From: a virus
Virus record (IMG/VR): IMGVR_UViG_3300025769_000530
Coordinates: 1 to 30,758 of that record
DNA: 30,758 nt
Reading direction: 5' to 3' (one strand)
Shown: positions 7,717 through 17,751 of the stretch, one piece after another
Numbering within the stretch: the stretch's first letter is position 1
Layout of the letters: the number at the start of each line of letters is the position of its first letter
Notes under the pieces: generated by a model
What the model was told of the DNA's origin: nothing
The model's input: only the letters and a program-made list of their open reading frames with translations
Database searches by the model: none
Position numbers and translations under genes: made by a program

Positions 7717-7886
7717 TGGCTACACCTACTCCACTTCCATTTTTTCCTGTTGCGCCTTTGGACTATGACCAACGTTATCTTAACGAAGTCGTGCGGTCTT
7801 TCTCCACTTTCCTAGCGCAATACAATGCGTCTCAACAGGACAGCGATGAGAATAAAGCTACCGCAGTAGGGTGGTTTATGGGCTGA
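7716..7886 (+). CDS. Very small virion-region protein
   Basis: 56 residues between two overlapping neighbours (TGATG at both ends), with GGGAGG at 7705-7710 before its ATG. The sequence starts MATPTPLPFFPVAPLDYDQR, continues with a short amphipathic helix (YLNEVVRSFSTFLAQYNA) and ends in GWFMG. The tight coupling on both sides and a good ribosome binding site argue that it is a true gene. Function is unknown; its proline-rich start and helix could suit a small tail or head-tail completion protein, but nothing proves it. Confidence 0.7.
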   Translation: MATPTPLPFFPVAPLDYDQRYLNEVVRSFSTFLAQYNASQQDSDENKATAVGWFMG

Positions 7887-8206
7887 TGGCAAATGTTTAT
7901 GTAAATGCAAAAGTTGACCTTACGACAACGGACGTGACCACACTTTATACGTGTGGCTCTTTTTCTACCGCAATTATAAAATCTATTCTTGTGTCAGAGG
8001 ATAGCAACAACGCGGACACGTTAACGTTAACGTTGACCAACGGGTCAAGTGTATTCAGCTTGTTCAAAGACAAAGCAGTGGGGGCCAAGGGTACAGTTGA
8101 ATTATTGACCGCACCGCTTGTGGTTCAGGCAGATGAAATTTTAAAAGTCACGGCAGGGACAGCAAACAGGTTGCATGTTGTGGCTAGTATTTTGGAGATA
8201 TCGTGA
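7886..8206 (+). CDS. Small structural protein, unknown function
   Basis: 106 residues from the ATG at 7886, which overlaps the stop of the preceding small gene (TGATG); the GTG at 7871 is less likely. The protein is all-beta in appearance: MANVYVNAKVDLTTTDVTTL, then TIIKS-type strands, VSEDSNNADTLTLTLTNGSS, and a C-terminal EILKVTAGTANRLHVVASIL strand pair. This plan is common in small phage virion proteins with an Ig-like or jelly-roll fold. It has no cysteine pair needed for disulphides and no membrane segment. It may decorate the tail or join tail and head; the assignment rests on position and composition. Confidence 0.65.
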   Translation: MANVYVNAKVDLTTTDVTTLYTCGSFSTAIIKSILVSEDSNNADTLTLTLTNGSSVFSLFKDKAVGAKGTVELLTAPLVVQADEILKVTAGTANRLHVVASILEIS

Positions 8207-8239
8207 TAATGTGCGGTCAATTCATAGTGGTGGTTTGGT

Positions 8240-9055
8240 ATGGGCATTAACTTTGGTGGCATTCTAGGAGGCATTGCTGGGCTTCTAGTCCCCGGAGCAG
8301 GAACCTTCTTGGCTCCTGCTATTGGTGCAGGGTTAGGTACGTTGGCTGGTGGCGGTAGTTTTAAGAACGCTATCAAGTACGGGCTTCTGGCTGGCGGTGC
8401 TAACACAGCCTTCAGGGGTGGTATTGGTACTGCCCTTCAAAACCACCCGATGGGTGCTAAGATTAGTGGTCAGTTAGGAAAGTTAGGTTTCATTGGAAAG
8501 CCTATGAGCACAATAGCGGGTCCAGAGAAGAAAGGTATTCTTTCAAATCCTCTTGCTCAAGCGGTTCTTCTATCGTCAATAGTACCAGAACAAAAGACGT
8601 CTCCTTTAAGTACTGAAGGATACGATGGGACGAGTATAACTGAAAAGGAAAAGAAGGCTCGTTTAGACAACCTCTACGCAAGTTATAATGATGGCACGAG
8701 GTTTAGCACTCCTGAAGAACGGGACGAGTACGACAGGCAAATTGAGGAGGGGGATGATATTTCTCCTTTTGAAACACAATACGCGGCAAGGGGTGGTCTG
8801 ATGGGGGGCCTAATCGAAGGCCCCGGAACAGGGACCAGTGATGATATCCCTGCAATGATCTATCAGGATGGCAATCCCGTTCAGGAAGCAATGCTTTCAA
8901 ACGGGGAAGTTGTTCTGTCTCTAAAGGACTTGAGAAATATAGGTGGCGGAGACGCCGAGATGGCAGGCAAGATGATCGGGGATGCGCCCAACGGCACCCG
9001 AGGAGCCGTAGCCGCCAAGCTATTTAGAAACATGCAGGAATTTAAAAATGTCTAA
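8240..9055 (+). CDS. Virion protein with N-terminal glycine zipper
   Basis: 271 residues. Residues 6-65 are a glycine/alanine-rich hydrophobic stretch (FGGILGGIAGLLVPGAGTFL and following) with small residues spaced like a glycine zipper, able to insert into membranes. The C-terminal part has a motif I know from marine podovirus virion proteins: LIEGPGTGTSDDIPAMI ... VQEAMLSNGEVVLS ... LRNIGGGD, at about residues 191-240. Gene order (just before two other glycine/glutamine-rich proteins and a giant protein) suggests an internal or ejection protein that helps DNA cross the cell envelope. No strong Shine-Dalgarno sequence precedes the ATG. Ejection is inferred. Confidence 0.6.
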   Translation: MGINFGGILGGIAGLLVPGAGTFLAPAIGAGLGTLAGGGSFKNAIKYGLLAGGANTAFRGGIGTALQNHPMGAKISGQLGKLGFIGKPMSTIAGPEKKGILSNPLAQAVLLSSIVPEQKTSPLSTEGYDGTSITEKEKKARLDNLYASYNDGTRFSTPEERDEYDRQIEEGDDISPFETQYAARGGLMGGLIEGPGTGTSDDIPAMIYQDGNPVQEAMLSNGEVVLSLKDLRNIGGGDAEMAGKMIGDAPNGTRGAVAAKLFRNMQEFKNV

Positions 9056-10166
9056 TACAGTAACACAGATTAGCAGGACCGAGATTCCTGACTACCTTCG
9101 TAAGTACCAAGAAGAAATACTGGAACGAGCGCAGGCTTTAGGTAAGGACGATGGTTTTGTTCTGCCAGAGTATAATGTTGCGGGTCGAAGTGGTTTGCAG
9201 CAACAAGCCTCGGACCTTACGGCTTCCGGTTTAGGGGCATATGCTCCTATGTTGCAGGCTGGAACAAATACACTGGGCGCAGGCATTGGCACCATGTATG
9301 GAGCAACAAACCCGTTAAACCAAGCTATGGGTTCTATCGGCGGCACGGGTCAGGCGATTAGTGGTATTCAAGGGGCCGTTGGTCAAGGGTACTCGGACCT
9401 TGCAGGAACGGGCGCACAGTTTGACCCGAGTAACATTCAACAGTTTATGGACCCGTATGAGGATCAGGCTGTTCAGCAAGCTATGACGGACATTCGCCGT
9501 CAGGGTGATCAGCAACGTTCTGGCATTGATGCTCAGGCTACTGCGGCTGGAGCGATGGGCGGGTCTCGACAGGCTGTTCGTCAGGGCCAGTTGGATGAAA
9601 GTATTTTAAACCAGCAAGGTCGCACTGCGGCAGGCATGCGGCAGGCTGGGTATCAAGGTGCCGCGCAACGTGCGCAGCAAGCTTACGAGCAGTCTATGGG
9701 CCGTCAGCAACGTGCTGCGTTGTCGGGTGCGCAGATGGGCATTCAAGGCGGTCAGGCTTCGGGGCAGTTGGGTCTTGGTGCAGGAAGTGCGTACAGTGGG
9801 CTGGCTGGTCAATATGGCTCCTTGGGCCGTGGTCTTGGGTCCTTGGGCATGCAGCAAGCGCAGCTTGGCGAGACGGCTCAGGGTCTTGGGTTTAAAGACA
9901 TCAACATGCTTAGTACGATGGGCGGTCAAGAGCAGGCACAACAGCAGGCTATGCTGGATGCGCAGCGTCAGAACCAATACCAAAATGTTATGGCTCCGTA
10001 TCAACAGCTTGGGTTCTACTCGGACATTTATCAGGGTATGCCCACGGCGCAGCAGACATTCTCGCAGCAACAACAACCAAGCCCGAGTGCGATCTCGCAA
10101 ATTGCGGGTCTTGGAATGGGACTGTACGGTCTACAACAGTCAAATATGTTTGGAGGTTCGAGATGA
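9048..10166 (+). CDS. Gln/Gly/Ala-rich virion protein
   Basis: 372 residues, overlapping the previous gene by 8 bp. The N-terminal 25 residues (TEIPDYLRKYQEEILERAQA) form a helix, and most of the remainder is low-complexity Gly, Ala, Gln and Ser (for example GSIGGTGQAISGIQGAVGQG). A middle segment reads PSNIQQFMDPYEDQAVQQAM, then DIRRQGDQQRSGIDAQATAA and GAMGGSRQAVRQG. This combination is characteristic of a family of marine phage structural proteins placed just upstream of large internal proteins; their biochemical role is not known to me. It probably lies inside the capsid or the tail. The Gln-rich composition gives long false open frames on the other strands. Confidence 0.65.
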   Translation: MSNTVTQISRTEIPDYLRKYQEEILERAQALGKDDGFVLPEYNVAGRSGLQQQASDLTASGLGAYAPMLQAGTNTLGAGIGTMYGATNPLNQAMGSIGGTGQAISGIQGAVGQGYSDLAGTGAQFDPSNIQQFMDPYEDQAVQQAMTDIRRQGDQQRSGIDAQATAAGAMGGSRQAVRQGQLDESILNQQGRTAAGMRQAGYQGAAQRAQQAYEQSMGRQQRAALSGAQMGIQGGQASGQLGLGAGSAYSGLAGQYGSLGRGLGSLGMQQAQLGETAQGLGFKDINMLSTMGGQEQAQQQAMLDAQRQNQYQNVMAPYQQLGFYSDIYQGMPTAQQTFSQQQQPSPSAISQIAGLGMGLYGLQQSNMFGGSR

Positions 10167-13100
10167 TTAATATGTCACGAAACTTTAATGGATTTGGTAT
10201 GATGCCTTATCGTCCTCAGCGTGATGTTCCTGATTATGCTTTAAACAAGAACAGTGGTGGCATAGATCAGTACGGCGAGTATTTAGAGCAGACTTATGGT
10301 GTTCCTGCGATTTCTGCAGCGCAGAATTTTGATCAGAAGCGAGATGACTTTTTGCAAAACGTTTCTCAGCAGGAGCAGCAGACATTTGGCGGTGGCATGA
10401 ACAGTTTTGCACCAAGCACTAGCCCCCAACCGTCTATGGGGCGTCCTATGTTTAGCGGACAGGTTATTGGCTCGCCGTTTGGAGGCTCTGTTGGTAGTCC
10501 CTCCGCCAATCAGTCACTACCTTCCAGTCCGTATGAATCGTTCTTTGGAGGCATAGGCACACCTAATTTTAATGTACATACTTTTTTTCAAGAAGGAGGT
10601 TCCGTGTCAGGTCCTCCCCCGACACACGGTCCTAACGCAAACGGTGTTTCAAACAGGGGCATGTTCAAGAACCGTGACTCTCGAAAAAAGTTGGCTCAAA
10701 TGGGTGGCATTCTTAGCTCGTCACCGGAGCTACAAGAAACAGCCATGACGTTTGCGAACGGTGGTGGTGCTGATTTACCGGACTACATTATTAATGTTCC
10801 GGGTCTTACGGCTGAAGGTGAGTATCTGCGGATTAGTTCTGCCACTCTTGAGAAATTAAACAACGCTGTGCCCGAGGTTATGGCTAACGCTAGTATGGTT
10901 TCCCCTGTTGAAATGGTTATCTCTGAGGGCTTTAGCAGTCTTGTAGCTAACGCACGACCCGGAGATGCGGTGGTTGGAACTCGGGTCAATAGACTTCGGG
11001 AGCAACGCGCAGCGTCTGATCCCTCTCTTGTGCCTATGCCTCCTGAGATAGAGCAGGTTAGTTCCCCTGAAGATGTGTTTGCAGCATCCAACGCTGCAAA
11101 TGACGCTAGAGATAATAGGGTAGCTCGTTCTATTGCGGCGGCGAATAATGAAGACTTGACTAGCCCAGCGCAGTTACGTGCTGATCCTCTTCAATCGAAA
11201 GAAATATTGGGAGACCCTTACGCTGGAGATATTTTTTCCGATGACCGGATTAGGGTTAGACCTCGTGAAAATGTTGGCGGTGGTATAGAAGCACAAGACG
11301 CGGCTAACTTTGAAAAAGAAAAGATTAGTGCTGCTTTAATTGAAAGCCTAGCGCCTAACAATGCACAGGGACAACCGGGAGGTATTCTTGGTAAAAGGTA
11401 CGCTGAGTCCGATGATGATCTGAGAATGATAAATTCTCAAAGATATATAGAGTCTCTTATTAAAGGTAATCCTTTCAGCGGTGAGTTGTCTCCGTCACAA
11501 ACAGCACGTAATCAAGAGACTCTTAGGAATACGTTAGGACGGGAAGAGATTGCGCAGCAACGGGAAGACAGCACCGAGGCTGGAAGAATAATTCGGGATG
11601 CAGCGGACACACGCGAGGCGTTTAGTGTTCCGTTGGAGTCGGGCATAGCGAAGGCTGTTCCAACAGAAGTTAATTCTGACGCAGAGCGTCTTATACAGGC
11701 AGAGCGCGAAAGAATTTTAAAGTTGCAGGCATTAAATAAAATGCGGAAGCCGACAGTAACGCCTGCCGAAGAGTTGCAAGCGGTTACTCCAGACATTGCT
11801 GAGTTTGCAAAGTACGCAGATCAATATACAAAAATGCGTGATGATCGTGAAGTTGACATGGCTGTTGAAGCTGCAGAACGTGATGAGAACGCTAGGATTG
11901 CAGCTAGAACAGAAAAACAAGAGGCATTAAATACGTCTGAAAAAGAATTAGCGGAAAGATTAGATACAGAAGGTAGCATTTTTGATACTGCCGGAGACTA
12001 CATCACTGAGTTTTTCTTAAACCCAGAGATACAGGAAAAAATTAATAGCGCGATTGAACAGTCTCAAGCGGCTACTGCTGAAGCTGTTCAAAAAAGAGTT
12101 GGCCCAGCAATCGCCGCCTCCGAAGATGCTGTTCAGGCTCTTGGCAATGAAGCTGCAATAGATGCAATGGATGCGCGTAACGAAGCGGGGCCATATAGAA
12201 TAGCTGGGAAAGGTTTTACTGGGGACGGCAGCGAAGTAGACGTTAAGATTGAAGCCGACCCTGAAGGAGCAGGGACCGTAAGTGCAGACCCTCTTAAAGC
12301 AGTAGTTCCTATTGCAAAAACTGTAACCGAAGTGGCAGCGGCTATGTCTGGTTTGGGTCCAGATGTGTTGGGTGATGATGTAAAAGGTGTTTCTAAATCG
12401 GTTGGAGACGCTGACCAACAACTAGCCGAGGAGCAAGTCTCCGCGCAAGACTCGGCTGAGGATTTGTTGAAAGAACTTTCTGCGGAAAGGGCTACCAACG
12501 AACAAGAACAGCGTCAGGTAGAAATAGAAGAGGAAGTAGACAGAAAGGTTGTCTCACCTCCTGTGACCCCTACAATTACACCAGCGATTAAGGAAAAAAT
12601 TACTACGTTAGGCGCAAATGCAGACTTGGGCGAAAACTTTGGTGGTGACGGCAGCATTGGAGACTTAACCAAGGATTATGTAAAGCTGCTCAAAAGCCTG
12701 CTTGGAGAGTCAGACGAGGACAAGGCTGCGCGTAAGGGCGAGTTGTTCATGCTCATGGGTGCGGCGTTGATGTCGGGCAAGTCTTCGAATGCCCTGACCA
12801 ATATCGGTGCTGCCTTGCAGATCGGTGCTAAGTCCGCGATCCAAGATCGCGCCACCCGCAAGAAGCGTGAGGACACCATCGGTCTCAAAGGCTTTGAGAT
12901 GGCTGCAGACCGCATCGCGAAACGTGACGCCTTGGAAACGACCTTAGCGGCTGAAGGAAGGGACGAGCAAAGAAGGCTAAGGGCAACGGCAGCGCAAAAT
13001 AAAGAACGACGAGACTTTGAAACTTGGAAACTTTCAAACAAAACGTATTTTGGCTCTGCTCCATACAAAGCCGTAGATGCGAACTTCAAGGCCCTTTTAA

Positions 13101-13288
13101 AAGCAGGAAGAGACAGTGCGACTATTGACTTAGTATCAGGGGAAAGTCCAAGAGATTACGCATTAAGAAAACTTAGTGAACTTTTTGAGCCGGACAATAT
13201 TGCATTGTATCTTTCTACAATAAACGCTCTTCCATCAGGAGCAGATGGCGGCGGTGGTCAAGAAGATAGCGGCGACTTTAAGATTTAG
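10163..13288 (+). CDS. Large putative internal virion protein
   Basis: 1041 residues; ATGA overlap with the previous gene and GGAGG at 10151-10155. A second Met three codons in is possible. The first 200 residues are rich in Asn, Gly, Ser and Pro and include FFQEGGSVSGPPPTHGP. The centre (about 310-780) is strongly helical and charged, as expected for an extended coiled structure. Near the end, GELFMLMGAALMSGKSSNAL, then TNIGAALQIGAKSAIQDRAT, is a conserved-looking helical block. The gene segment for that block (about 12721-12900) is about 57% G+C, against about 37% in 11881-12060 (counted by hand), suggesting exchange within the gene. A role in DNA ejection is inferred from size, composition and position. 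Confidence 0.65.
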   Translation: MINMSRNFNGFGMMPYRPQRDVPDYALNKNSGGIDQYGEYLEQTYGVPAISAAQNFDQKRDDFLQNVSQQEQQTFGGGMNSFAPSTSPQPSMGRPMFSGQVIGSPFGGSVGSPSANQSLPSSPYESFFGGIGTPNFNVHTFFQEGGSVSGPPPTHGPNANGVSNRGMFKNRDSRKKLAQMGGILSSSPELQETAMTFANGGGADLPDYIINVPGLTAEGEYLRISSATLEKLNNAVPEVMANASMVSPVEMVISEGFSSLVANARPGDAVVGTRVNRLREQRAASDPSLVPMPPEIEQVSSPEDVFAASNAANDARDNRVARSIAAANNEDLTSPAQLRADPLQSKEILGDPYAGDIFSDDRIRVRPRENVGGGIEAQDAANFEKEKISAALIESLAPNNAQGQPGGILGKRYAESDDDLRMINSQRYIESLIKGNPFSGELSPSQTARNQETLRNTLGREEIAQQREDSTEAGRIIRDAADTREAFSVPLESGIAKAVPTEVNSDAERLIQAERERILKLQALNKMRKPTVTPAEELQAVTPDIAEFAKYADQYTKMRDDREVDMAVEAAERDENARIAARTEKQEALNTSEKELAERLDTEGSIFDTAGDYITEFFLNPEIQEKINSAIEQSQAATAEAVQKRVGPAIAASEDAVQALGNEAAIDAMDARNEAGPYRIAGKGFTGDGSEVDVKIEADPEGAGTVSADPLKAVVPIAKTVTEVAAAMSGLGPDVLGDDVKGVSKSVGDADQQLAEEQVSAQDSAEDLLKELSAERATNEQEQRQVEIEEEVDRKVVSPPVTPTITPAIKEKITTLGANADLGENFGGDGSIGDLTKDYVKLLKSLLGESDEDKAARKGELFMLMGAALMSGKSSNALTNIGAALQIGAKSAIQDRATRKKREDTIGLKGFEMAADRIAKRDALETTLAAEGRDEQRRLRATAAQNKERRDFETWKLSNKTYFGSAPYKAVDANFKALLKAGRDSATIDLVSGESPRDYALRKLSELFEPDNIALYLSTINALPSGADGGGGQEDSGDFKI

Positions 13289-13300
13289 TAGGATTAAACT

Positions 13301-16300
13301 ATGGCTACTTTTGAAGAATTAAGACGGGCTTCGAATGCAGCGTTTGATGCTGGTGACGAAGAAAGAGCAGCGAACTTAAAGGCTGACGCCCTGCAAGCCA
13401 GAGAGTTTGAAACCCTACGGTCTCAATCGAACGCTGCCTTTGACGCCGGAGATGAAGACTTGGCCCTAGAACTAAAGGACCAAGCTCTTTCTATCCAGAA
13501 GGGCATGACCGAATCTGCCTTCACCGGAATAGGTCGTGGCATCAAGGCCGCTCCTGTAACAATGGCCCAAGGGTTGTTGGAGATCGGGGCCGCTGGCATA
13601 GATGCGTCTATAGGTTCTAACTACTCTCGTGGTGTGACAGAATCCTTTGAAGAGTTTAAGAAAAATAACGACCTCAACCCTAACACCGCTGCGGGAGAAA
13701 TCACCGAGGAGATCGTGGCCTTTGGCTTGGGGTTTATTCCTATTGCTGGCTGGCTTGGTCGTGCGGGTTCCGTTGCTAAGGCAGGGCGCATTGCTAGACC
13801 ATCGAAGAGCAGGTTTCTAAAGTCGGCAGAGTCGTTTGGTGATAGTGCAGCGGGTCGTGCTATGCTCAAAAATAGAACGAGGTTGGCTGGAACAACGGCA
13901 CTGGCTGCGGTTGGATATGAAACTCTAATAACGCCCGATGGTCGCGCTACATTGTCGGACTCCTTTGATGTGTTTCCCGATTTCTTAAAGACCGAAGAGG
14001 ACCTCAATCTGTCAGGCAGTGCAGAAGGCGGACGCAAACTTCGCAACAAACTTCGCAGCGGCTTTGAAGCAGGGGCCTTTAGCCTTGGATTTGACATGGC
14101 CCTGCCCGTGGTGGGCGGTGTGGCAAGAGGCATTGGTGCAACTCCCGTTCTAGGTGACGGCATCTCGGCCCTTGCTCGTGGTACAAACAACGCCTTCGGC
14201 TTGGCGTTTAATTACCTTGGTAACACGGTGGTAGGAGAGAAGATTGGCAGGGGGTACAACAAGTACCTTACGGCTTCCGGTGGCGTTGATGCCAAGCTCT
14301 TTGAGGGGCAGGAAGACACGATAGCCATGAACCAAACTGCTAAATCCTTAGCCGTCTCTTACTTTTCAAGCTTTGATAAAGAGCTTTCTAAGTTTATTGG
14401 CACAACTGTTAGGCCCGGAAAAAAGAAAAACCTAATAACAGCCGCAAAAAATAACTTAGAACATTATTTAGACACAGGGGATACTGCCTTTTTAAGAATA
14501 GGTGACGAAGGTAGTGCGCCTCTTAGCGCAGAGGCTATAAAATCTGCGAAACGTATGCTTGACTTAAACGTAGAGCATCAAGACAGGATACTTGTAGAGG
14601 TTGAGTCAGAAATAGACCGCCTGTCTGAGATGGTCTCATCGGATGTTCCAGTAGGAGACATGCCTACTGGGATGTCCTTACAAAAGCTGCGGCTAGAGAA
14701 AGTTCGTGACACTATTAGGGAAAACCTAACTGCAAACGAACAGATGCAAAAGGCGTATCTTCGGCGCAGGTTTGACGTTCACGAGAACCCGTTGTCTTTT
14801 TACAAGAACGGGATAGACGAGAGCGGGAAAGACTTTGCTCAAGGGTTGAACGACATTGAGCATTTTATTCGGCAAGCTCCAGAAGAGTTTGGGACTACCG
14901 CTGATCCTGCGGCGGTGAGCAGCACGGCTCGTAATGTGTTGTATGAAATCTTGGGGTTAAGCGGCGTTAAAGAAGGCATGTCTGTAAACGATGCCATGAA
15001 ACAAAAAGTTCTGGCGTTAAAGACGGCTCGTAACAACTACGTTTTGCCCGGATCATCAAAGGTTGATCTAGCTACTGATATGTTTATCGAACGGAAAGCT
15101 TTAATTGATAGCTCTGACTCGCTCAAAAGACTTATGGGCATGCGAAACGATGTGAAAGAAAGCTACATCAATACCATAGATGACCTGTCCAGAACCGTGG
15201 GCGGTCTCAAGTTCTATCGCGACTCCGCAAAGAATGTTGCAGACGGTGGCCTGACTATGGCTGAAGACGCAGGTATGTCGGCTCTTGCAAATGGCGGTCG
15301 CCCAACATTCATTCGGTTAAACATGAAACCCGAAGACTATGCTCAGGCAGAACTAACTGAGGTAGGGTCTATGGCTAGGACAACCAAGGACCGCGCACAA
15401 ACGTTGACTGATCTGGGGTACGTTAGCCTTGGTCAACAAAACCCTAACCAAGTGTTTCAGGGAAACTTCGGAGACTTATCAGGGGTCTATGCTGCTCCGG
15501 AAGTCTACAGTGCAATCACAACTCCGGGCCGTCTGGGTCAGACTGTGTTGAATGAAGTGGCTGCTCTTGCGGTTCAGGCCAAGGGCCTGTCGCAGAAGAT
15601 GGCTATCATTCCAAACCCGTTGTCACAGGTCCGAAACATCTTGGGCAACATTCAGATGATTGGTGCGCAGGGGCTGCTTGGCAGAGACTTGGACTTCTTT
15701 GATACGTTCGCCATGCATGCCGCCAACATGAGTAACTTGGATGACGAGGGTATGAAGAGCATGACCCAACTCATGGGTGAAATGGGGCTTCGGGATTCCA
15801 GCTTGATTGCCAAGACCCTCAAGGATTTGCAGGAAGTGGGCAAAGACCTGACTGTCGCGGGGAAAGTAAGCAGGGGCGCAGAGAAACTAACGAACCTTGT
15901 TGGTAACGTTGGCGGAGTCGTGCCTCTCATGCAGGCGTTCGAGAAAGTATACGCTGAGTCAGACTCGTTCTTTAAAGTCATGGGGGTCTTGGGTGAGCGG
16001 TCCCGCTACGGTACAGCGATTGGCAAAGCAGTAGACATCAACAACATACCGGATGACGTGAAGCAAACCTTTTTGGATGCGGGTCTTGTATCTCGGCTCT
16101 CGGCTGGCCCCGATAGCAAGATGACATTCTTGGATATGATGTCTGCTCAAGCGGTCAAAGAAACTATGCCTATGTATAACCGGATCGGGAACCTCGTTCG
16201 GAACCTCGACCGCATTCCTATCTTGGGTAACTTCACTTCGTTTGCCGCAGAAAACATCCGCAACTCTGCCAACACTTTGTCTCGTGGTATGAAGGAACTA

Positions 16301-17743
16301 GGCTATAAGATTGATCTGGACTCGGCTGCAGGGCAGCGGCTTTTGAGCGACCCAAAAATTGGAGAAGAGGGTATCAGGAACCTTGAGCGGTCCATCAGGG
16401 GCATCGGTTCTCAACGCCTGACATCCTATCTGGCTGTATCAACGGCCCTTCCTTATGCGGCAACCAGAGCGTCTATGATTGCAACAGGAACCACGCAAGA
16501 GGAGATGGATGCAGCGGAATCTCTGAACGCTGACTACACCAAGGGCCACCAGTTGATTGTTCTGAACAACGATCACCGTGGCAAGATGCAGTTTGCTGAC
16601 CAGAGCTACGTTGCACCGTTCTCGTTTGTCACTGACCCTGTTCGCGCTGCACTACAGGTATACCAAGAGAAGGGCATTCTTAACAAGTCGGAGGCGGAGA
16701 AGATTGCATCCGCTGCCTTTGCTGGATTGAGTGGGTACGCAGAGCCGTTTGGTTCTGAATCGTTGTTCTTTGAGCGGCTGCGCAATGCGTTGCCCTCTGA
16801 CAACCCCATCGGCAGGGGTGGTAGAACCCCACAGGGCGCTCCTATCTGGGATGACACCGATGATCTTGGGACAAAAATCAGTCGTGGGTTTACCCATGTG
16901 ATGGGCGGCTTTGAGCCAGCGTACATCAGAGAGATTGTTACCGAGAAGAATGGTAGGATCGAAGGGGGCAGGGCCTTCCGTGCAGCAACCGATACACCAA
17001 CGGGTACGGGTGTACAGTACAACGCGGAGGCGGAGCTTGCTCGGGCCATTACGGGGTTCACGCCCATCGAATTAAACCTACGCAAAGACTTCAACTACAA
17101 AGGCTCGGAGTATTTAAACCTGCGTTCTGGTGCCAAGACCCAAGCGTCTCGTGCCATCAAGCAGAACTTCACCTCTTCGGAGGATATGGCTGACGCATGG
17201 GGTGGCTATCTTGATAACTTGTACAGAGCGCAAAGCAGTATGTACGCCAAGATTCTAGCGGCACGGCAAGTAGGTCTTTCAGATCAGCAAATCCGCAAGG
17301 AGTTGGTACAGAAGGCTGGTCTTGGTGCGGCGGAAGCAAACATCATCATGCGTGGAGAGTTCTACCCCGGAATGGTGAGCAAGGAAGTAATCAAAGAGGT
17401 TGCTCTTGAGGTTCGTGAGGATCAGCCACGGGTTACAGAGCGTCCGGACTATGCAATGCTGAACCGATTGTCTAACGAACGTATGCGTCAGCCGCTGTCA
17501 CCTGTCCCTGAACCGGAGCCAGAGGTAGCGGAGGGCGTCACAGCGTCCATACAATCGCCTGTAGAGGCCCCTATCGCTCAGGCGCAGCAAGTGGCCCCCG
17601 CTCCAGCTAACCCCGCTCCTACGGTCCCTGCAGCGGCTCCCGTGCAGCAAGCGGATGCAGGCTTGCGCCAGTTCATTCCGTCCACGCTACTCGGGGACTT
17701 CCGCAACATGGATATCGCCCGAAGACTTGGGATGGGACAGTAG
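13301..17743 (+). CDS. Giant internal/ejection-type virion protein
   Basis: 1480 residues, the largest product and the last gene of the structural block. The N-terminus has two 33-residue-spaced helical repeats (residues 5-31 and 38-64, both with SNAAFDAGDE and L-L---AL), reminiscent of TPR units. Residues about 137-155 (EIVAFGLGFIPIAGWLGRAG) form a hydrophobic segment. The centre is a long helical region, and the tail (about 1400-1455) is rich in Pro, Ala, Gln and Glu before a conserved-looking end (QFIPSTLLGDFRN). I see no lysozyme or transglycosylase catalytic motif, unlike T7 gp16. Size and position match large podovirus ejection proteins; this is inference. AGGA precedes the ATG. Confidence 0.65.
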   Translation: MATFEELRRASNAAFDAGDEERAANLKADALQAREFETLRSQSNAAFDAGDEDLALELKDQALSIQKGMTESAFTGIGRGIKAAPVTMAQGLLEIGAAGIDASIGSNYSRGVTESFEEFKKNNDLNPNTAAGEITEEIVAFGLGFIPIAGWLGRAGSVAKAGRIARPSKSRFLKSAESFGDSAAGRAMLKNRTRLAGTTALAAVGYETLITPDGRATLSDSFDVFPDFLKTEEDLNLSGSAEGGRKLRNKLRSGFEAGAFSLGFDMALPVVGGVARGIGATPVLGDGISALARGTNNAFGLAFNYLGNTVVGEKIGRGYNKYLTASGGVDAKLFEGQEDTIAMNQTAKSLAVSYFSSFDKELSKFIGTTVRPGKKKNLITAAKNNLEHYLDTGDTAFLRIGDEGSAPLSAEAIKSAKRMLDLNVEHQDRILVEVESEIDRLSEMVSSDVPVGDMPTGMSLQKLRLEKVRDTIRENLTANEQMQKAYLRRRFDVHENPLSFYKNGIDESGKDFAQGLNDIEHFIRQAPEEFGTTADPAAVSSTARNVLYEILGLSGVKEGMSVNDAMKQKVLALKTARNNYVLPGSSKVDLATDMFIERKALIDSSDSLKRLMGMRNDVKESYINTIDDLSRTVGGLKFYRDSAKNVADGGLTMAEDAGMSALANGGRPTFIRLNMKPEDYAQAELTEVGSMARTTKDRAQTLTDLGYVSLGQQNPNQVFQGNFGDLSGVYAAPEVYSAITTPGRLGQTVLNEVAALAVQAKGLSQKMAIIPNPLSQVRNILGNIQMIGAQGLLGRDLDFFDTFAMHAANMSNLDDEGMKSMTQLMGEMGLRDSSLIAKTLKDLQEVGKDLTVAGKVSRGAEKLTNLVGNVGGVVPLMQAFEKVYAESDSFFKVMGVLGERSRYGTAIGKAVDINNIPDDVKQTFLDAGLVSRLSAGPDSKMTFLDMMSAQAVKETMPMYNRIGNLVRNLDRIPILGNFTSFAAENIRNSANTLSRGMKELGYKIDLDSAAGQRLLSDPKIGEEGIRNLERSIRGIGSQRLTSYLAVSTALPYAATRASMIATGTTQEEMDAAESLNADYTKGHQLIVLNNDHRGKMQFADQSYVAPFSFVTDPVRAALQVYQEKGILNKSEAEKIASAAFAGLSGYAEPFGSESLFFERLRNALPSDNPIGRGGRTPQGAPIWDDTDDLGTKISRGFTHVMGGFEPAYIREIVTEKNGRIEGGRAFRAATDTPTGTGVQYNAEAELARAITGFTPIELNLRKDFNYKGSEYLNLRSGAKTQASRAIKQNFTSSEDMADAWGGYLDNLYRAQSSMYAKILAARQVGLSDQQIRKELVQKAGLGAAEANIIMRGEFYPGMVSKEVIKEVALEVREDQPRVTERPDYAMLNRLSNERMRQPLSPVPEPEPEVAEGVTASIQSPVEAPIAQAQQVAPAPANPAPTVPAAAPVQQADAGLRQFIPSTLLGDFRNMDIARRLGMGQ

Positions 17744-17751
17744 ATTTAGCG

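Noticed and set aside
8209-8250. A 13-codon frame (MCGQFIVVVWYGH) in the gap before the glycine-zipper protein gene
   Set aside because: Very short, no ribosome binding site and no recognised motif; it may only couple translation to the next start.
9315-10170. Long open frames in other frames of the Gln/Gly-rich virion protein gene
   Set aside because: Caused by biased codon composition (CAG/GGT/GCG-rich); no start signals and basic low-complexity translations.
13301-17743. A lysozyme or transglycosylase domain in the giant virion protein
   Set aside because: No recognisable Glu-containing catalytic motif or flanking pattern was found on reading the sequence.
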